DNA of 64,000 nt from positions 1 through 64,000 of the forward strand of contig JAUJYZ010000453.1 of assembly GCA_033675265.1 (NCBI GenBank), read 5' to 3'. Shown in pieces: positions 23,255 to 37,481 of this stretch. The notes beneath the pieces were generated by a model. That model saw only the letters and a program-made list of their open reading frames with translations, had not been told where the DNA came from and ran no database searches. Every line of letters begins with the position of its first letter. Position 1 is the stretch's first letter. This stretch comes from Actinostola sp. cb2023. Its lineage: Eukaryota; Cnidaria; Anthozoa; Actiniaria; Actinostolidae. Position numbers and translations under genes: made by a program.

Positions 23255-23708
23255 AGTTTTGATCATTTTCTGACGTCATTTCTATGGTCGATAAGAGTAC
23301 AGACCATAGAAAAGTGACTTCGATTTGTTAATCATTCTAAGCATTCTAAGCAAGTGTCAAGTATAATTATGGGTATAATTATTTGAATAATAAGTAAACA
23401 AAAACACATGGTATACATGCATGGTAATAAAGGAAATCAAGTTTGTATTATATATCACGCTAGCTAAGGTGCCTGAGGTTCTGGCACCGCCGGCGCCGCC
23501 TGACTTTCGCTTGTGCTCATATCGTTATTTTGCATCTGATACATAAACAAATGAAATACATTTATCTTTTTTAATGGAATTGCAAATAACAAAGATAAAA
23601 CTTAAGTTAACTGAATTGTTGCTTTTGCCTTTGGCTTCGCCATCACTCCAAGGTTGATAATTATATTTATTACAGTCATTCTCAAAAGAGGTTGTCCACG
23701 ATATAATA

Positions 23709-24003
23709 TGTCACGTGATAAACGCAAAAAACAGCTTTATCTTCGCTAAATATAGAAATTTCGGACGGCATTGTTTCTGAAATGCATCTATGTCATTTTA
23801 TATTTAGCGAAGATATAAAAGCTGTTTTTGTGTTTATCTCGTGACATCATTAAAGAATCGATTAGAGTCATTCCAATAAATTAAGGCACTACTTATTAGC
23901 TGTTAGTGTTTTATTTGATGCAAAGGAACAAAAGGAGACAACACATTTATAAGCGTTTACAGTATGCCATTAAATAGTAGTGCCCAGGTTTATTGGAATG
24001 ACT
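23709..24003. mobile_element. Two adjacent small fold-back elements (right copy)
   Basis: Mirror of 22479-22772, with the halves at 23709-23846 and 23866-24003. Confidence 0.7.
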
Positions 24004-24453
24004 ATACCGTGGACAACCACAGGTATCAGTGAACTCCATAACAGTTGTGTTTTGTTTAATAAAAATGGTTAGTGCAATTCAATAACGAAAAAATAAAAAT
24101 ATTCAAGAATCAAAGTCCAGGAGTCCAGTCCAGGAGTCCAGTCCAGTGTTTACATCATGCCGCCAAACTGGTTCTACAAAACCTCGAGAATCCAACGAAC
24201 GAGACTTCTAAAATGTATAAACTAATATAGATGGCAAGACGCTTTGCTCTCGAACTGAGCTTTTTATCACAACACTACGGAAATTCAAATTCCCGGCCGT
24301 TCTTTCACGCGCCATCACCAGTGCACCCAGCAAGTGTTAATTAGGTGACACATTTCATGTTTGTCGATATTATTCGACGGAGCACATTTTCACCAAATCA
24401 TAGTTTGTAATATTTTCTTGTTGATAAGCTCAAAAAAGCAAATTCGAGTTCTG

Positions 24454-24501
24454 AGACCGCGCGACCGCGCGACCCGCGCGACCGCGCGACCGCGCGACCG
24501 C
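24454..24501. repeat. 8-bp tandem repeat GACCGCGC (right copy)
   Basis: Mirror of 21983-22028, with one additional C (GACCCGCGCG). Confidence 0.85.
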
Positions 24502-24790
24502 ATACCATATCCTTAATTCAAAGACCCGAACATTTCATAGATTCGAAAGCTTGCTTCATTTGTACAGGATTTTTAATCTATGGGCCATTTTCACAAACGT
24601 TAATTTTATGCTTTTTATAAAGTTACTTCCTTTATATCACAGCGTTATTTGAAGGAAAATTGTAGAACCCGCGTAGTTAATAGTTGTGTACTAAGACATG
24701 TGTTTGCGTTGTTGCCTCGGGGAATAACGATGCTTGCCTTCTCATTTTTGTTGTATTTTAATATTCGATCACCGTTGCAGATGACATAAG

Positions 24791-24862
24791 CTGCTTGCGC
24801 TTCTGCTTGCGCTTCTGCTTGCGCTTCTGCTTGCGCTTCTCCTTGTGCTTCTGCTTGCGCTT
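24791..24862. repeat. 12-bp tandem repeat TTCTGCTTGCGC (right copy)
   Basis: Mirror of 21623-21694. Confidence 0.85.
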
Positions 24863-24918
24863 ATACTCTTTATACTCAGATAACAGTTCTCAAATGTATG
24901 ATTTATTTTCTTTTGCAG

Positions 24919-25034
24919 AGATTAGCCATCGCGCACGAATTCAACAATAAATCCGCTGAGATGCTAGCGTGCGGTAACCTTGGCAACGCGCACGTGGCAT
25001 TAGGAAAATTCGAAATCGCTGCTGAGTATCAAAA
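24919..25034 (+). CDS. TPR-repeat exon (right copy)
   Basis: Identical in translation to the left-arm exon: one tetratricopeptide repeat with the core GNLGNAHVALG. The acceptor TTTTGCAG ends at 24918 and the donor GTAAGT starts at 25035. It is phase 0 in and phase 2 out. No other exon of this gene was recognised on this strand up to 28.5 kb, so the parent gene is incomplete within the arm, or the exon is a stray captured copy. Confidence 0.7.
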
Positions 25035-25848
25035 GTAAGTACACGTGGTTCAGACATTAGTACTTTTCTTTCTTTCCCTCCTGATGTTTCCCGTTTTCCC
25101 CTTTTTTCCAATGAAGAGATATAAAAACTTGTCTGCTGTGCTGTGCAGATTTTCTTTTTTTTTTTCCCCACTGTGCAGATTTATCACGCGAGAATTGATC
25201 TGAACATGAGCGAAATGTTCGAGTGTTCTGATCAGTCACCAATGGCTCTAAAACTGCACAACACAGCGGACAAGTAAAATACAATTATGATTTTAGTTTT
25301 CCGGCATACGCATCCTCTGGCCAATCAGAGTGCGCATTATATCATAGTTATTTTATAATTTGCGGTGAAAGTGCTTTGATCCAACGGTCAATCAAAGGCA
25401 CCCGTTGAGTTAATAGTACAATAGACGGCTTTAAAAAATCGAACAAAACCTATACAATCGAACGACTGAGGGTGTCCTAGTGTCCTTGATTGTCATAAGC
25501 AAAAAGAAAAAACCGTTTGGACTTCTGAGCCCGCGTAATATTGACAACCGCTGTACATAATCCACGCATTGGGACAATTTTGGGATCACTCACTCACTCG
25601 GCTGTAAACTTTCATTATGTTGCCGCTGAAGTACATCGCAGGCTCACGACTTTGGGGCAAGGGGGTGGTAATCCTCGAGTTGGTGCCTTTGTAAAACTTA
25701 GACAATGAGCACCAATCACAATTCAGATGAAAATTTCAGCCAATCAGGAGAGAGCATTCTCGGTTGAAGTGTAAGATATTTTATAAACCCATACACAGCT
25801 GAACAGAAGCTGAACAGAAGCTGAGTAATCAAACAAATGAATGTTTAA

Positions 25849-26401
25849 AGTGCTACTATGATGCAATTTTGCGAAGTTGATGTTTTTGCATTTTTCGTAT
25901 CCTGGTAGTATGTTTATTATCATATCCAAACCGTTTTTTCGCTACGATAAAAATAACTTCCACAAAATGAGCTTCTTTTGTACAAATTTCGCGCCCGCCA
26001 TTATTCAAGCTGGTTCCTGGCCGTTGACTAATTGTACAATAGAAAGTGACGTCAGTTTCTCAACATCGTTCGTCGCTAGTTCGTCGCATGGCTAATTTAC
26101 ACTGACACATCAACACGGCGATTGTTTGGCAATTCAAGGCACTGTTTCTTGTTCAAATGTTTTACTCATAATTAAACTAGACATATACAGTGCAGGGAGC
26201 CATGTAGCAACGCGTTCACATTGAAAAACTGTCTATTGTTCGCAGGAACACGATTTCCCTGTTTTGAGAGTCCAATATTTCACTCCTTTATTCTTATATC
26301 GACTTTTAAACAACTAAAACTGCTATCTTGGAGCTTAATAGACTATTTTACGAATAAATCATTTTCTTTGGCAATGGTACGAATTCCGTCATAGTAGCAC
26401 T
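25849..26401. mobile_element. TTAA-flanked MITE (right copy)
   Basis: Mirror of 20088-20638, with TTAA at 25845-25848 and 26402-26405. Confidence 0.7.
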
Positions 26402-27347
26402 TTAAAAGTGTAGTTTGTTCTGGAAAGAATACCTGTCTGGAGCAACTTTAAAAAGCTAATTTATTCAGTTGTATGCAGCACCGTGTGGTGCAGTAAACGT
26501 CATTTCCGGTTTCATCAGCTGAATTGCAACTTTTCAATAGCCGAATACTCTCCGATTGATAGCACATGGAGGACAGTGTTAATTTGCCCCTTAGTCGAAG
26601 GCAAATAATGAGATCAAAGAACTTTTAACAGCTGATTGAATCAAGCGGGAAACACATCGAGAAAAGCGAAGTGTTATCATATTAGACCACGTGACCATAG
26701 TAGACCACGAAACCATATTTGACCACGTGACATTAGAAATATTTGGTAAACATTATCTCCCATCATTCTCTTGGGTCGCACCTTTGTGACTAACTCATGT
26801 TCAAATCTCTGAATTTTTTAGTACTGTAAAAATAAATAAACTAGAAATTTCTATGAGAAAGTGAAGTGCTGCGTTCGCAAATTGAGTACAACATCTGAAA
26901 TTGAAGAGGAAATGCACTTCTACACCACTACAGTGGAACCTTGATATAACGATGTGCCAAGGGACTGACCAAATTAAATCGTTATATAGAGGATATTACA
27001 TGGCAGCGCGGAGATACGGAATTTATCTTCGAGTGTTGAGCAATATTCTTACGAGTGAGCCATGTAATTTACTTTTTATCATATAACAATCAATTTTACA
27101 GAAAAACACACACGCATTGCACAGATCCGTTTGTAGCATCTAAATATATTTAAAAATAATAAAGTTTCAATAATAAGTAAAGTTTACAGGAACTTAGTCT
27201 GTTCATTGATGTCTAAAACTTCCAAAACGATTTTACGGAGTATTGAATAAAAAAGAAATAGAACAGCAATATTGAAAAATGATTCAAAAAGTGATAAATA
27301 AAGACTATTGCCTTAACCTTTGCTTTTTAGCTTCTTCTGCTTAGTTT

Positions 27348-27674
27348 TCAAAATGGCCGATTACACCTTCGAAATGAGGATCTTTGAAGATCGTAAAGCC
27401 GTACTTTTGACGGTTCATTGTGCCATTGGATAACTTTGCCATAGTTTGAGCCATCCTTCTTTCTAACAGCGAAGATAAACTTCGAGAGTAAGTCATTGAG
27501 TTCAGTCGTTGTCAGCTCGTGAATTGAACTGTTCAAATCAGGCCTTTCTTTATCCAAAAACTTTACGAAAAGTTGCCGGACATCGTAGTCCGTTTTCCTC
27601 CTAGTATTTTTGTTTTCTTGTTCTTTTACGAAAGTTAACAATTATTCGTCGGTTACCTCGACAAATCTTTCCAT
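27348..27674 (-). pseudogene. Crypton-type recombinase fragment (right copy)
   Basis: Mirror of 18815-19141 with the same in-frame TAA after MERFVEVTDE. The stop therefore predates the duplication, if the duplication is real. Confidence 0.65.
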
Positions 27675-28502
27675 TTTCAACCAAAATTTCCAACTACTGA
27701 GGTAAACAATGTCAAAGCTTCGTTGTTTTCGTAAATGCAGATGCGTCCTGAAAGCCATAGGAGCAGGGAAAATGCTGGCTTGTGATTGGTCGAAAAACGA
27801 TATCTTCACATTTGAAGATATCAGATATCACCGTTGCTATCACCCAGTATAGATAAATCGGGATATCGTTACAACGAATTCCTGATATAACGATTTTTCG
27901 GGTGTCGTTATGTACATATATTTTTAAATATTTAAAATCCAATAAGAACTAGGAGTATAAAATCATAGATTGTTTTGAAGGGGACGCTAACGGTAAGTGT
28001 TGCTTTTCCTCGAATATTATCATATCAACCTACAATTTATTTACTTCTGGAAGTATTCATCAAGCTCATGAACGGCTTAGTAATATTTTCAAGGCGAATA
28101 TATAGACTAGTTTTGGTTTGGTTTGATTTTTTAATTTGATGTGGTTTGATTTGGTTGCGTCAGTGGGCGATTTGTTCGTGTTAGATAGTTCAGGGATATC
28201 ATCTCAGTATCTGGGATAACTCCACTTGTAAGAGCATCGATGTAAAGACTGTCTCCCTCGGTTAAGATCTGTTCGATTCGCTCGATCGGTAGTCCAGCAT
28301 TCGAATGGGCGACCCTAAAACGCGGAATGACGGAAAATCACACCCCAAATCCTAAAACGCGGAATGAAAAAAAAAATGTAATAAGTATTTCTTGGGCTTC
28401 CTGTGGTCAAGACGTGGGCGCGCGAAAAGCCCGCGAAATAATCTATCAGTTTGACTTGTGCAAACTCGTGCAGGTTTCCGCCGTCAGTGAGTTTCATGCA
28501 TC

Positions 28503-30353
28503 ATGTCCAAACAAACAAAGATTTCCACAAGCTATTTTCAAGGCGAACGAAGGTAAGAAATATTGTTTTTTAACATCCAATTTAAAATTAAACTTGTCTA
28601 CTCCAAAGTTTGCAATAGAAGTTGTTGATTTCACGTTAAAAATAGTATTTAAGCTTATATAAGTTTTTATGTGTTGTAGTTTAGAGCACGCAGTCGCTGA
28701 CATTGACAGTGCAGAGGAGCAGCCGCCTTCCAAGAAAAGTAAACCGAGCAACGGTAATCTTTTAGACAAAATCTACAGTATATAGTACATGCTTCAGTCT
28801 TGGATTCTATTTGAGTCAAACATGCTGAACGTTAATGTAGTAGTAGTAGTAGTCGTTTTTGTCTTTTTTGTTGTTGTTAAATCGCAGAGTCAAATGATGC
28901 AGATATGTCGATGGTGGGGGGGAAAAACAGCATCTTGTGGTAAGTTTGTGATCCGTTGACATACAACATCATTGCAGAAACACATACAATGAAATGTTAT
29001 GGCAATAAACTTCTAAAAGAAAGTGTTTGATAATGTTAGAAACCAAACATTCCTAAAACTAACTTGACAGTATCCGTGGCATTTCAGAAATTACATAGAA
29101 CCCTGCTAACTCCCAATCGAAACGAAAAAACGGTTCGAGTTAGCAGGGGTTCGAGTGTCAAATGGTTCAATTTTCTTTTGTAGAAGTGAAAGACAGAGCA
29201 TCTAAAAAAAAAACATAGTCCCCTGGCACCTTAAAGCTGAAGAATTCATAAAGACAATGCATTGTCCAGAAAGAGCAATATCATCTGTTATTGAATCTGC
29301 TAGAGTAGCACAGATTCAATTCTGCCGCAAAGTTATAAGGAGCATTGTATCTTGTGGCAGTTTTTTTGTGGCAAGCAAAATATTGCACTTCGTGGGTATA
29401 CAGAATCCAGAGCAGAAAACAATAGCAAGAATCAAGGAAATGTTCTTGCACTTCTAAATTTTCGTGCAGAAGGAGACACAAAGTTATTGCCAAGCACCTA
29501 AGCGAGTGCCCAAGAAATGCAACGTACACGTCTGCTGCCATCCAAAATGACATCATAAAGATAATAGGGGAGTATTTAAGAAACCAGATTATCAGTGAAA
29601 TGCCAGAGCAAGCACCTTTCTTCACGATTCTAGCTGACGAAGCATCTGACGTTTCCAATGCCGAACAGCATACATGAATAATTTCTTGGATTTGTTCCTT
29701 GTGAACGTACAACAGGTGAGGCTGTGGCAACGTCGATCCTCGAGGCCCTGCAAACCTGGTCCTTAGACGTAAAGAACTGTAGGGGGCAAGGATATGACGG
29801 GAGCATCCAGTATGTCCTCGTCTATAAGAGGTATGCAGGCATTTATCAGACAAGAGAGCCCCAAAGCGGTCTACACTCACTACAATGCACACTGCCTTAA
29901 TCTTGTTATTGTACACTCGTGTGAGATTCAAATGATTAGGAACATGATAGGAACACTAAATGAAATTTGTTGTTTTTTCAAGTATATAACGTTGACGTAG
30001 AGCTTGTTCGTTGACGTAGCAAATGGTCAAAAGTTGAGAAATCCAGCCTTCCAGGTAGTGCATCAGACGCACAAAAAGAATGCGACCCTGTATTTTTCCC
30101 CAATATTCATGTGCTCCTTCGCATTCTTTGTACTTTACCAGTAACGTCTGCGGCGTGTGAGCGGTCCTCCTTCAGTACTCTCAAACGCCTCAAGACCTAC
30201 TTACGCAATACAATAACCACGGAGAGGGAGTCAAGGCTGGCACTAATCAATATTCATTACGAACGATATATCGACATTGATGAAATCATCAAAGTATTTG
30301 CCACCCGTCATCCACGCTGCCTTTTGCTAAAAGACATTCTGTCTGATCAGTAG
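28503..30353 (+). pseudogene. hAT-family (ZMYM1-like) gene with introns, decayed (right copy)
   Basis: The 5' exons are 28503-28552, 28680-28753 and 28888-28939, joining in frame with GT/AG borders. The DUF4371-like exon begins after TTTTCTTTTGTAG near 29183 and the hAT C-terminus ends at 30353. Compared with the left arm this copy has private changes. A two-base loss after RAEG breaks the segment read there as EDEVIAKHL. A change near TGTGGCAG breaks the GRFCGKQN segment. A 3-nt insertion turns CERSFSTLK into CERSSFSTLK. The TTF-type zinc finger is missing here as well. Confidence 0.75.
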
Positions 30354-32570
30354 TTTCTATTCAGAGCATTGCACGCTACACACGAATCCTAAACTATTGC
30401 GTCATGTTCTATGAGTGTGTTTTATTACTTAACTATCTATATGAACATATATTGCTGTAAAATAATTATATATAATTTTTGTGTAATTGTGTAATTGTTA
30501 TGATAGTACTAATAAAAAATTACTAAAAAACAAGTAGTGAGTGGGGGAAGACTCTAACAATCTGATAAGTCAGTAACTTGGGGTCCTAGGCCAGTGTCAG
30601 CCCTCTCATCTCAACCCCATCAAGACCGTGTCTACGATTTTTGATACGTTGCCTCGTTTAAAAGTTATTTGATGATTTATGTGTAAATTGCTTAAAAACA
30701 CATTAAAGAACTTTGACAACAAATATCTCCTCAACAAATATATTTTAGAACAAAGTGTGCTCATTACAATGGCACTTTCCTTTTAGAAATCGATTGAATT
30801 CCCGCGTGCACGCTACTCTTTGAACAAGGCCGGTCAAATTTTCTAAAATGTGTAATAACAAAACATATTTACAAAATAGGAAATAATCTCCAGCATATTT
30901 AGAATCTGCATTTATTCAGCTTTAAGAAAATGTATACTTTTATACATGTTGGACGAGTGGCTAGCGAGCTACGTGGCTTTCAGTGAACAGTGGTCACGAA
31001 GGTCCCCTGGTACCTTAATATGGTTGTAAGAGAGGTTGACTGTAAACTTCGAAGATTGAGCGGAAAATGGGGGTCTTCCAAACTTAACCACCTTTTTGCC
31101 ATAGATAAAGTATTGATAGCAGACAACAGCTGTGGGGTTTGGTTTTTGCCTCACCCCTCAAGGTATGGTAAAAACGGGATTGGTATTTCCTATAGAGAGA
31201 GGGCCTGGGACGAGAGTAAAATAATTGCGAATTTATACATTTTGTTAAGCAAGCCACAGCTGATTAAAATGAATTTTTAAAAAAGTTTTACATCGTTTCG
31301 GAATATCTACATAAGGGCTTCTAATTTGTGGGATCTTTGTTAGTTGTCTGTTTTATATCGCTGACAAAAACGTTTGGCAAATATAGTATTTTTGTATAAA
31401 TCATTGAAGCTGATTTTAGTGTCTGAAGTTAAACCGATTTTAGGAATGTCTGACCAACTAGACTGACTGAATTAGTGTCCATTCACAAGAAGGGGTATCT
31501 ACCTTTCACATGGACTGACATTTTTGAAGGGTAAATGTACTCGTTTTGTTATTCACGTGAAGCAACTTTAGTTAATTATGCAAATTTGAGGAGAATAACA
31601 AGTAACAAGCAAGAGCTGGCGCACCTCACTAATTGATACATTTGAATAACTTTATTCGTCTAGTTGTTGTTTCTGATTCGCAATAATAGTTACTACTAAA
31701 AGGAAAACTAACTTCAGATATTATCGTACTGGAAAACTAAAAACTTGATACGAAAGTTTTCGCTATTCCAGATCATCCCCGGCAAAATGTTAGTTTAAAA
31801 AATGTATACTTTAACAACTGAAATGCTTCAAGTTACTGATGATATATCGCACAATTAAATGATCAAAGTGAACTACTATGATACAAGCAGTTTTACAGCT
31901 TATTAGTTGCCTGCCGGCGGCGGAATAAAAGCCCGAATAAAAGTTGCAATCTACAAGTCAGAGTCAGACATACATTGTGTGCGTTTGTTTGTTATGTCGA
32001 AACGGAGCTAGCGTGAGCGATGTTAATCGGCCATTATAAAGGATTCCGAATCTTTATATATTGGCATGTGGTGTTCTTTTCAAGATTTGAGTGGCTCAGA
32101 ATGTGGAGACGTATCAGAAAGTGTAAATCTACCTCATCATGTAGTGCCTCTGGGGTCGTGTACCAGTCTACCAGAGATATAACGAGACATCTCAGTACTA
32201 TTTGTGCCAAGCATCGCTACAGTCTTGGTGGTGTTCTTGCCGCTGTTCTTGTTGTTGATGGTGATGATGTTCATGATGATGGTCATGGTGTTTAATGATG
32301 ATGACGATGATGCCTGGGTGGTACTAAGGGCGTATTCGGATAGAGGTGTACGACGGACCCCCGACCCTCTCCCAGACCTAAAATTGCGATTTTCCATACC
32401 CTATCCTAGAAATGTTAACGTTCTTTCTGACGCTGTTTTATTTGGTAAAACTGTAAGTCGCAACAATGATAACGCTGGTAGCCTCCTTTGCAGCAGCTCT
32501 TTGTGTTGATCGCTTTCCGACACAAAGGTCGGACCGACACAAACAGCGGTGTAATTGGGCGCGTCAATTA

Positions 32571-33440
32571 TATATCCCGACCGCAAAAGGTACCCTATAT
32601 CCAGACCGCAAAAGGTACCCTATATCCCGACCGCAAAAGGTACCCTATATCCCGACTGCAAAAGGTACCCTATATCCCGACCGCAAAAGGTACCCTATAT
32701 CCCGACCGCAAAAGGTACCCTATATCCCGATCGCAAAAGGTACCCTATATCCCGACCGCAAAAGGTACCCTATATCCCGACTGCAAAAGGGACCCTATAT
32801 CCCAACCGCAAAAGGGACCCTATATCCCGACCGCAAAAGGTACCTTATATCCCGACCGCAAAAGGTACGCTATACCCCGACCGCAAAAGGTACCCTATAT
32901 CCCGACCGCAAAAGGTACCCTATATCCCGACGGCAAAAGGTACGCTATATCCCGACCGCAAAAGGGACCCTATATCCCGACCGCAAAAGGGACCCTATAT
33001 CCTAACCGCAAAAGGTACCTTATATCCCGACCGCAAAAGGTACGCTATACCCCGACCGTAAAAGGTACCCTATATCCCGACCGCAAAAGGTACCCTATAT
33101 CCCGACCGCAAAAGGTACCTTATATCCCGACCGCAAAAGGTACGCTATACCCCGACCGCAAAAGGTACCCTATATCCCGACCGCAAAAGGTACCCTATAT
33201 CCCGACCGCAGTAGGTACCTATATCCCGACCGCAAAAGGTACCCTATATCCCGACCGCAAACGGTACGCTATATCGCGACCGCAAAAGGTACCCTATATC
33301 CCGACCGCAAACGGTACGCTATATCCCAACCGCAAAAGGGACCCTATATCCCGACCGCAAAAGGTACGCTATATCCCGACCGCAAAAGGTACCCTATATC
33401 CCGACCGCAAAAGGTACGCTATATCCCGACCGCTAAAGGT
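32571..33440. repeat. 25-bp minisatellite, about 35 copies (right copy)
   Basis: Mirror of 13057-13925. The stop-free strand is now the plus strand, and the three overlapping frames have exactly the same lengths (320, 179, 168 codons) as in the left arm. Confidence 0.9.
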
Positions 33441-33650
33441 ACCCAATTAGCCATTTTGGAAATGAGTAAAGGACTGGGAACGAGTTTTTAAAATTAATAT
33501 AATTGAAAAATGAACGGCCCATCACAAGAAAGAGCATATCAGAATTGGTAAGTTTCAGGAGTTTGATAGGGTTTGGACAAGTAGTAAATGAACTGCAGAC
33601 ATTCAAAAAACTGCAAAGAAATGTATGGTTAGAGCAGCCTCCTCCAGTAG

Positions 33651-34454
33651 CCGGTCAAACGGTGAACGCAAGTTGATGCAATTAAGTTCATATGTTTCTT
33701 TACTCCAGCTAACTGTGGTTTATTCGTTCGGCTGAATTGCGAAGACACTTTCAGTGACTTGCGCATTGCGCATGCGTTCGCGTTTGCCGGTCAGACGGTG
33801 AAAAGGGGGGGGGGGGAGGTACTTGACCCATGCTTGGGGTGTTTCTTGGTGCTACAGTCTGCATTGTATTTTTGGTTAGGTTTCTTTGTATGCAGGGTAT
33901 TGTTTTGGTTCAAGTTCATTCTTCTCGTTCTTTGTGTTCATTGTCTAACGTCATCTGGTGTTCTGCAACACCAAGAAACCTCCCATGTTTGGGTATAGGG
34001 GTGCCGCTGAGGGTTTGAAAACCTGACCCTGTTTGGGACAAAAATAATCTAAAATACATACCCTGTCTAGGACAACATGTACACGTACCCTCTATTTTAG
34101 GACCCTGTTTAGGACGAAGGACAAAATACACACAATTCTAACGCGTTTTCATTGACTGATGACCTGCTAAAGACAGGCAAATCTCGGATCTCAGATATAT
34201 GGCTAAATACCGGATAAAACCATATTTAACGACGACAATCGTGCATTACCATACCCTGTTTAGGACAGACTCACATAAAATCATATACCCTGTTCTACCC
34301 TGTTCAGGACAGAGAGGCCAAAAATCATACCCTCTCCAGCGGCACGTCCCCGTATAGCGTCGATGCAAGTCCCTGCAAGTTTAATAGAGATCAAACGTCT
34401 ACGCAAGTCAAAACTTGCATGAACTTGCAGCGACTTGCGTTTACGTTTGACCGG
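33651..34454. mobile_element. Non-autonomous CCGGTCAAACG-ended element (right copy)
   Basis: Mirror of 12042-12845. Confidence 0.6.
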
Positions 34455-35565
34455 GGCTTTAGTCGAGGCTATGGTTACAGGGGACACATACACTTCTTTG
34501 CGGTAAATTTCGAGATGTTTGGAAAGCTGTTATTCGTTCAATATCTAACTGAACCTATCGAAACATTTCTTAATTAGATTAATTCTAAAAACTCGTTCCC
34601 AGTCCTTTACTCGTTTCCAAAGTGACTAATTGTGACACACAATTTCTTCAAAAACAATAATGTTCAATCTCCTTGATCCTCCTAAATAATAAACCAAGCA
34701 TCACAACTGTCTTGTTGTATTGGTATTATTTGCTCAAATGTCAAATTTCCTTTATTTCCAGAATAAAATGCAAAAACAATATTTTTTGTGTGTGTGTGAT
34801 TTTCAGAGAATTTGACTGGATTTTTCAAACTTTCTATGAAATTACCCAGGAAAAACTTGATTTCACAAGCTTTCTTATACTTCGAACTCTATAAATACTA
34901 AGAATCAAGTCCGCTGGATGATCAGACGTTTCGCCAAAACTTACTCTTCAAATACAATATTTTCATATTTTTTCTTAGACAAAAACCCTTTCTCAAAATA
35001 GAGCTGTAGATTCTTCGAAAATTTAACGTTTTGAAGAAAATTGTGCTAGATTTATTAGAAATAGATCAAATATAATACCAAATGTGTTTTTTGTTCTAAT
35101 ATCCTTATTGCGTACGAGTAACGACCCTTGAAACATACCCTAAATTTCCTATTTTCACTTCTCGCCCCAGGACTCCTCAATACACCAAATTTGCATGGCC
35201 TGTAGATTGCCGGCATTATGATATTTTAAGAAACTAATGCCGTGGATTTAATTTAGACCTCTAACACAAACTATGACCAAAACGTGATTGAAATCAGCTA
35301 ATCCTCATTTTCCGTCTTTCTTTCATTTTCTTCGAATTTTACAGTCAACCTCTCGTAAGAGCTCTTGTTCAATCATACACAATTGATAGCGTTCTACGCA
35401 GACGTTCTTGGGGAAGCGTTGCATGAGGACCCTAACAACGTGTGCATTAAGGGAGGTGGATATCGCCTAAACAGTAGTCCGTTGCAGGCGCTCCTGTCTC
35501 CCCTGATACCTTTTTCACATTGACACTGATCACATGCACTTGCACATTATATCACGACAAATCGC

Positions 35566-35727
35566 TCAAGTGATGGCATAGCATCCTGGACCGGCATCCT
35601 CTTCGGAAGGGTTCTGCCTCAAAGATGTAATAGTAGCTTCTTCATATGAAATCCACACTGTCAAAGCGGTACCGTTAATGCCACGTTCATTTAATGCTGT
35701 TGCCTGATCGCACCCTGTGAATGCATG
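35566..35727 (-). pseudogene. HAFTGCD-motif fragment (right copy)
   Basis: Mirror of 10765-10926; same frame and same stop. Confidence 0.4.
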
Positions 35728-35972
35728 GAAGATGTGGAAGATGATTGACTTCTAGTCATCACCAAGAGCTTTGACGATGTTATGTACAGGAATGTTAGGA
35801 CAGTGCTTGCCCACTCCACAGTTCTGAAGCATTTAAAACCATGAACTTTGAACGTCATTATCTCCAGTTGATATAAGGATTTTCGCTTCATGCTGATTCA
35901 GACACTGCGGTTTGCTCGGACAAGAGATGCCTTACGTCAGCGTACAAAGAGAGTAGCCTTTTACTTCAGCAT

Positions 35973-36254
35973 GTGAAGAGAGTAACATATCATGCTGCAC
36001 ATTGCTGGGATCAGTGTTTGAATTGTCTTCCCAAGTTGCATTCTCCTGGTGAATGGGGATGGATGAAAACGGCACAATCATGCTCATGGCTACTGGTATG
36101 GACAACACTACCTGAAGCGTCAAAGGTTTGCCAAGAACTTTTGAGATGCGGATGTAGACCAGATAAAGGCTGCATGGGATGTTGCAAGTGTGCCAAAGAT
36201 CAGATACCAAGTACTGCGCCATGCAAATGTGGTGGGGAATGTGAGCGCAATTAG
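35973..36254 (+). pseudogene. Cys-rich C-terminal fragment (right copy)
   Basis: Mirror of 10238-10519, identical in translation. It lies 246 bp from the HAFTGCD fragment, on the opposite strand. Confidence 0.5.
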
Positions 36255-36489
36255 GTATAACCTTTACCTTTTTTAGTTCAATGGTATATTTTTGCAAAGT
36301 TATTGCTTCAATATGACAATCCGGCCAGAAAACAAACAATACCCCTCCACCCCCTAGAGGAAAGGAAATCAATACACCCTGGATATTTTGAGGATTTGTA
36401 TACTTGTAGAAGCAAGAGATATGTCAAACCATAGCATTGCCATATATCTTGTTTTGAACATGTTTTTAACTTTTATATATTTTTTCCAA

Positions 36490-36985
36490 AAATGTACGTA
36501 CCCAACCCTACCCCCTCCAGTGTAGAAAAACGCCATCCCTGACCAATTTCCAGGTGGGCACATAGCTGAGATTATTCAGCACATCGAATGCTATAATTGT
36601 GCCAAGTTTGGTGCTTTTAACCAAACTGAAACGAACAACTTCATTCCACAATATTGTACCCACCCCTCCCCCACTCTGATCTAAAAATAGTCCCCCCCCC
36701 CCCCCCCCCTGACCAATTTCCGGGTGGGCCCATAGCTGAAATCATTCAGCTCATCGAATACTATAACTTTGCCAAGTTTGGTGTTTTTAACCGAAAACGA
36801 ACAACCATTTGACAATATTGTACCCACCCCTCCCCCCTCTGGTCTTAAATAGGCCCCCTGACCAAATTCCGGTTGAGTCCATAGCTGAAATTATTCAGCT
36901 CGTCGAATACTACAATTGTGGCAAGTTTGGTGCTTTTAACCAAAATCGCACAATTCAACCATTTTTTTGCACCATATTGCCCCAC
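36490..36985. repeat. Three ~150-170-bp tandem units with C runs (right copy)
   Basis: Mirror of 9521-10000; the 18-C run is at 36692-36709, the same length as the left-arm G run. Confidence 0.75.
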
Positions 36986-37362
36986 TACTGTCTCTGGAGG
37001 TTACGCCAAGGTCAGAAGTAAAACTGGCAATGAGTATGGCAGGTCGTCACTCTTGGGCTTAAGGTACTAGAACTGGCTAAAATTTATAAATATACTTCTA
37101 TTTTTTAACCGATTTATAGTTGATTCTGAAGAAACTGAGCACAATGTACCGTGTTATATCAACTAATTACCTTTGGAAACATAATAAATTATAATATTCA
37201 TTAATTCATTAGGCAGCTGTCCAATCTGTGCTCAGCATTCTGGTCACGTGGCTACCTTGTAACTCCCATACAATTCCCAAGAAACGTAAAGCACGGGGAG
37301 GGCTTGAATAGTTGGCAGGGAATATGTGGGATTGATTAATTACTGCAATTGTTCATAATTAT

Positions 37363-37481
37363 GATACAGAATAGTAATAAAGCTTATTAGTATTCTGTAT
37401 CTGATACAGAATACTAATAGACCTTATTAGTATTCTGTATCAGATACAGAATACTAATAAGCTCTATAAGTATTCTGTATC
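37363..37481. repeat. Three tandem hairpins (right copy)
   Basis: Mirror of 9007-9125. Confidence 0.85.
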
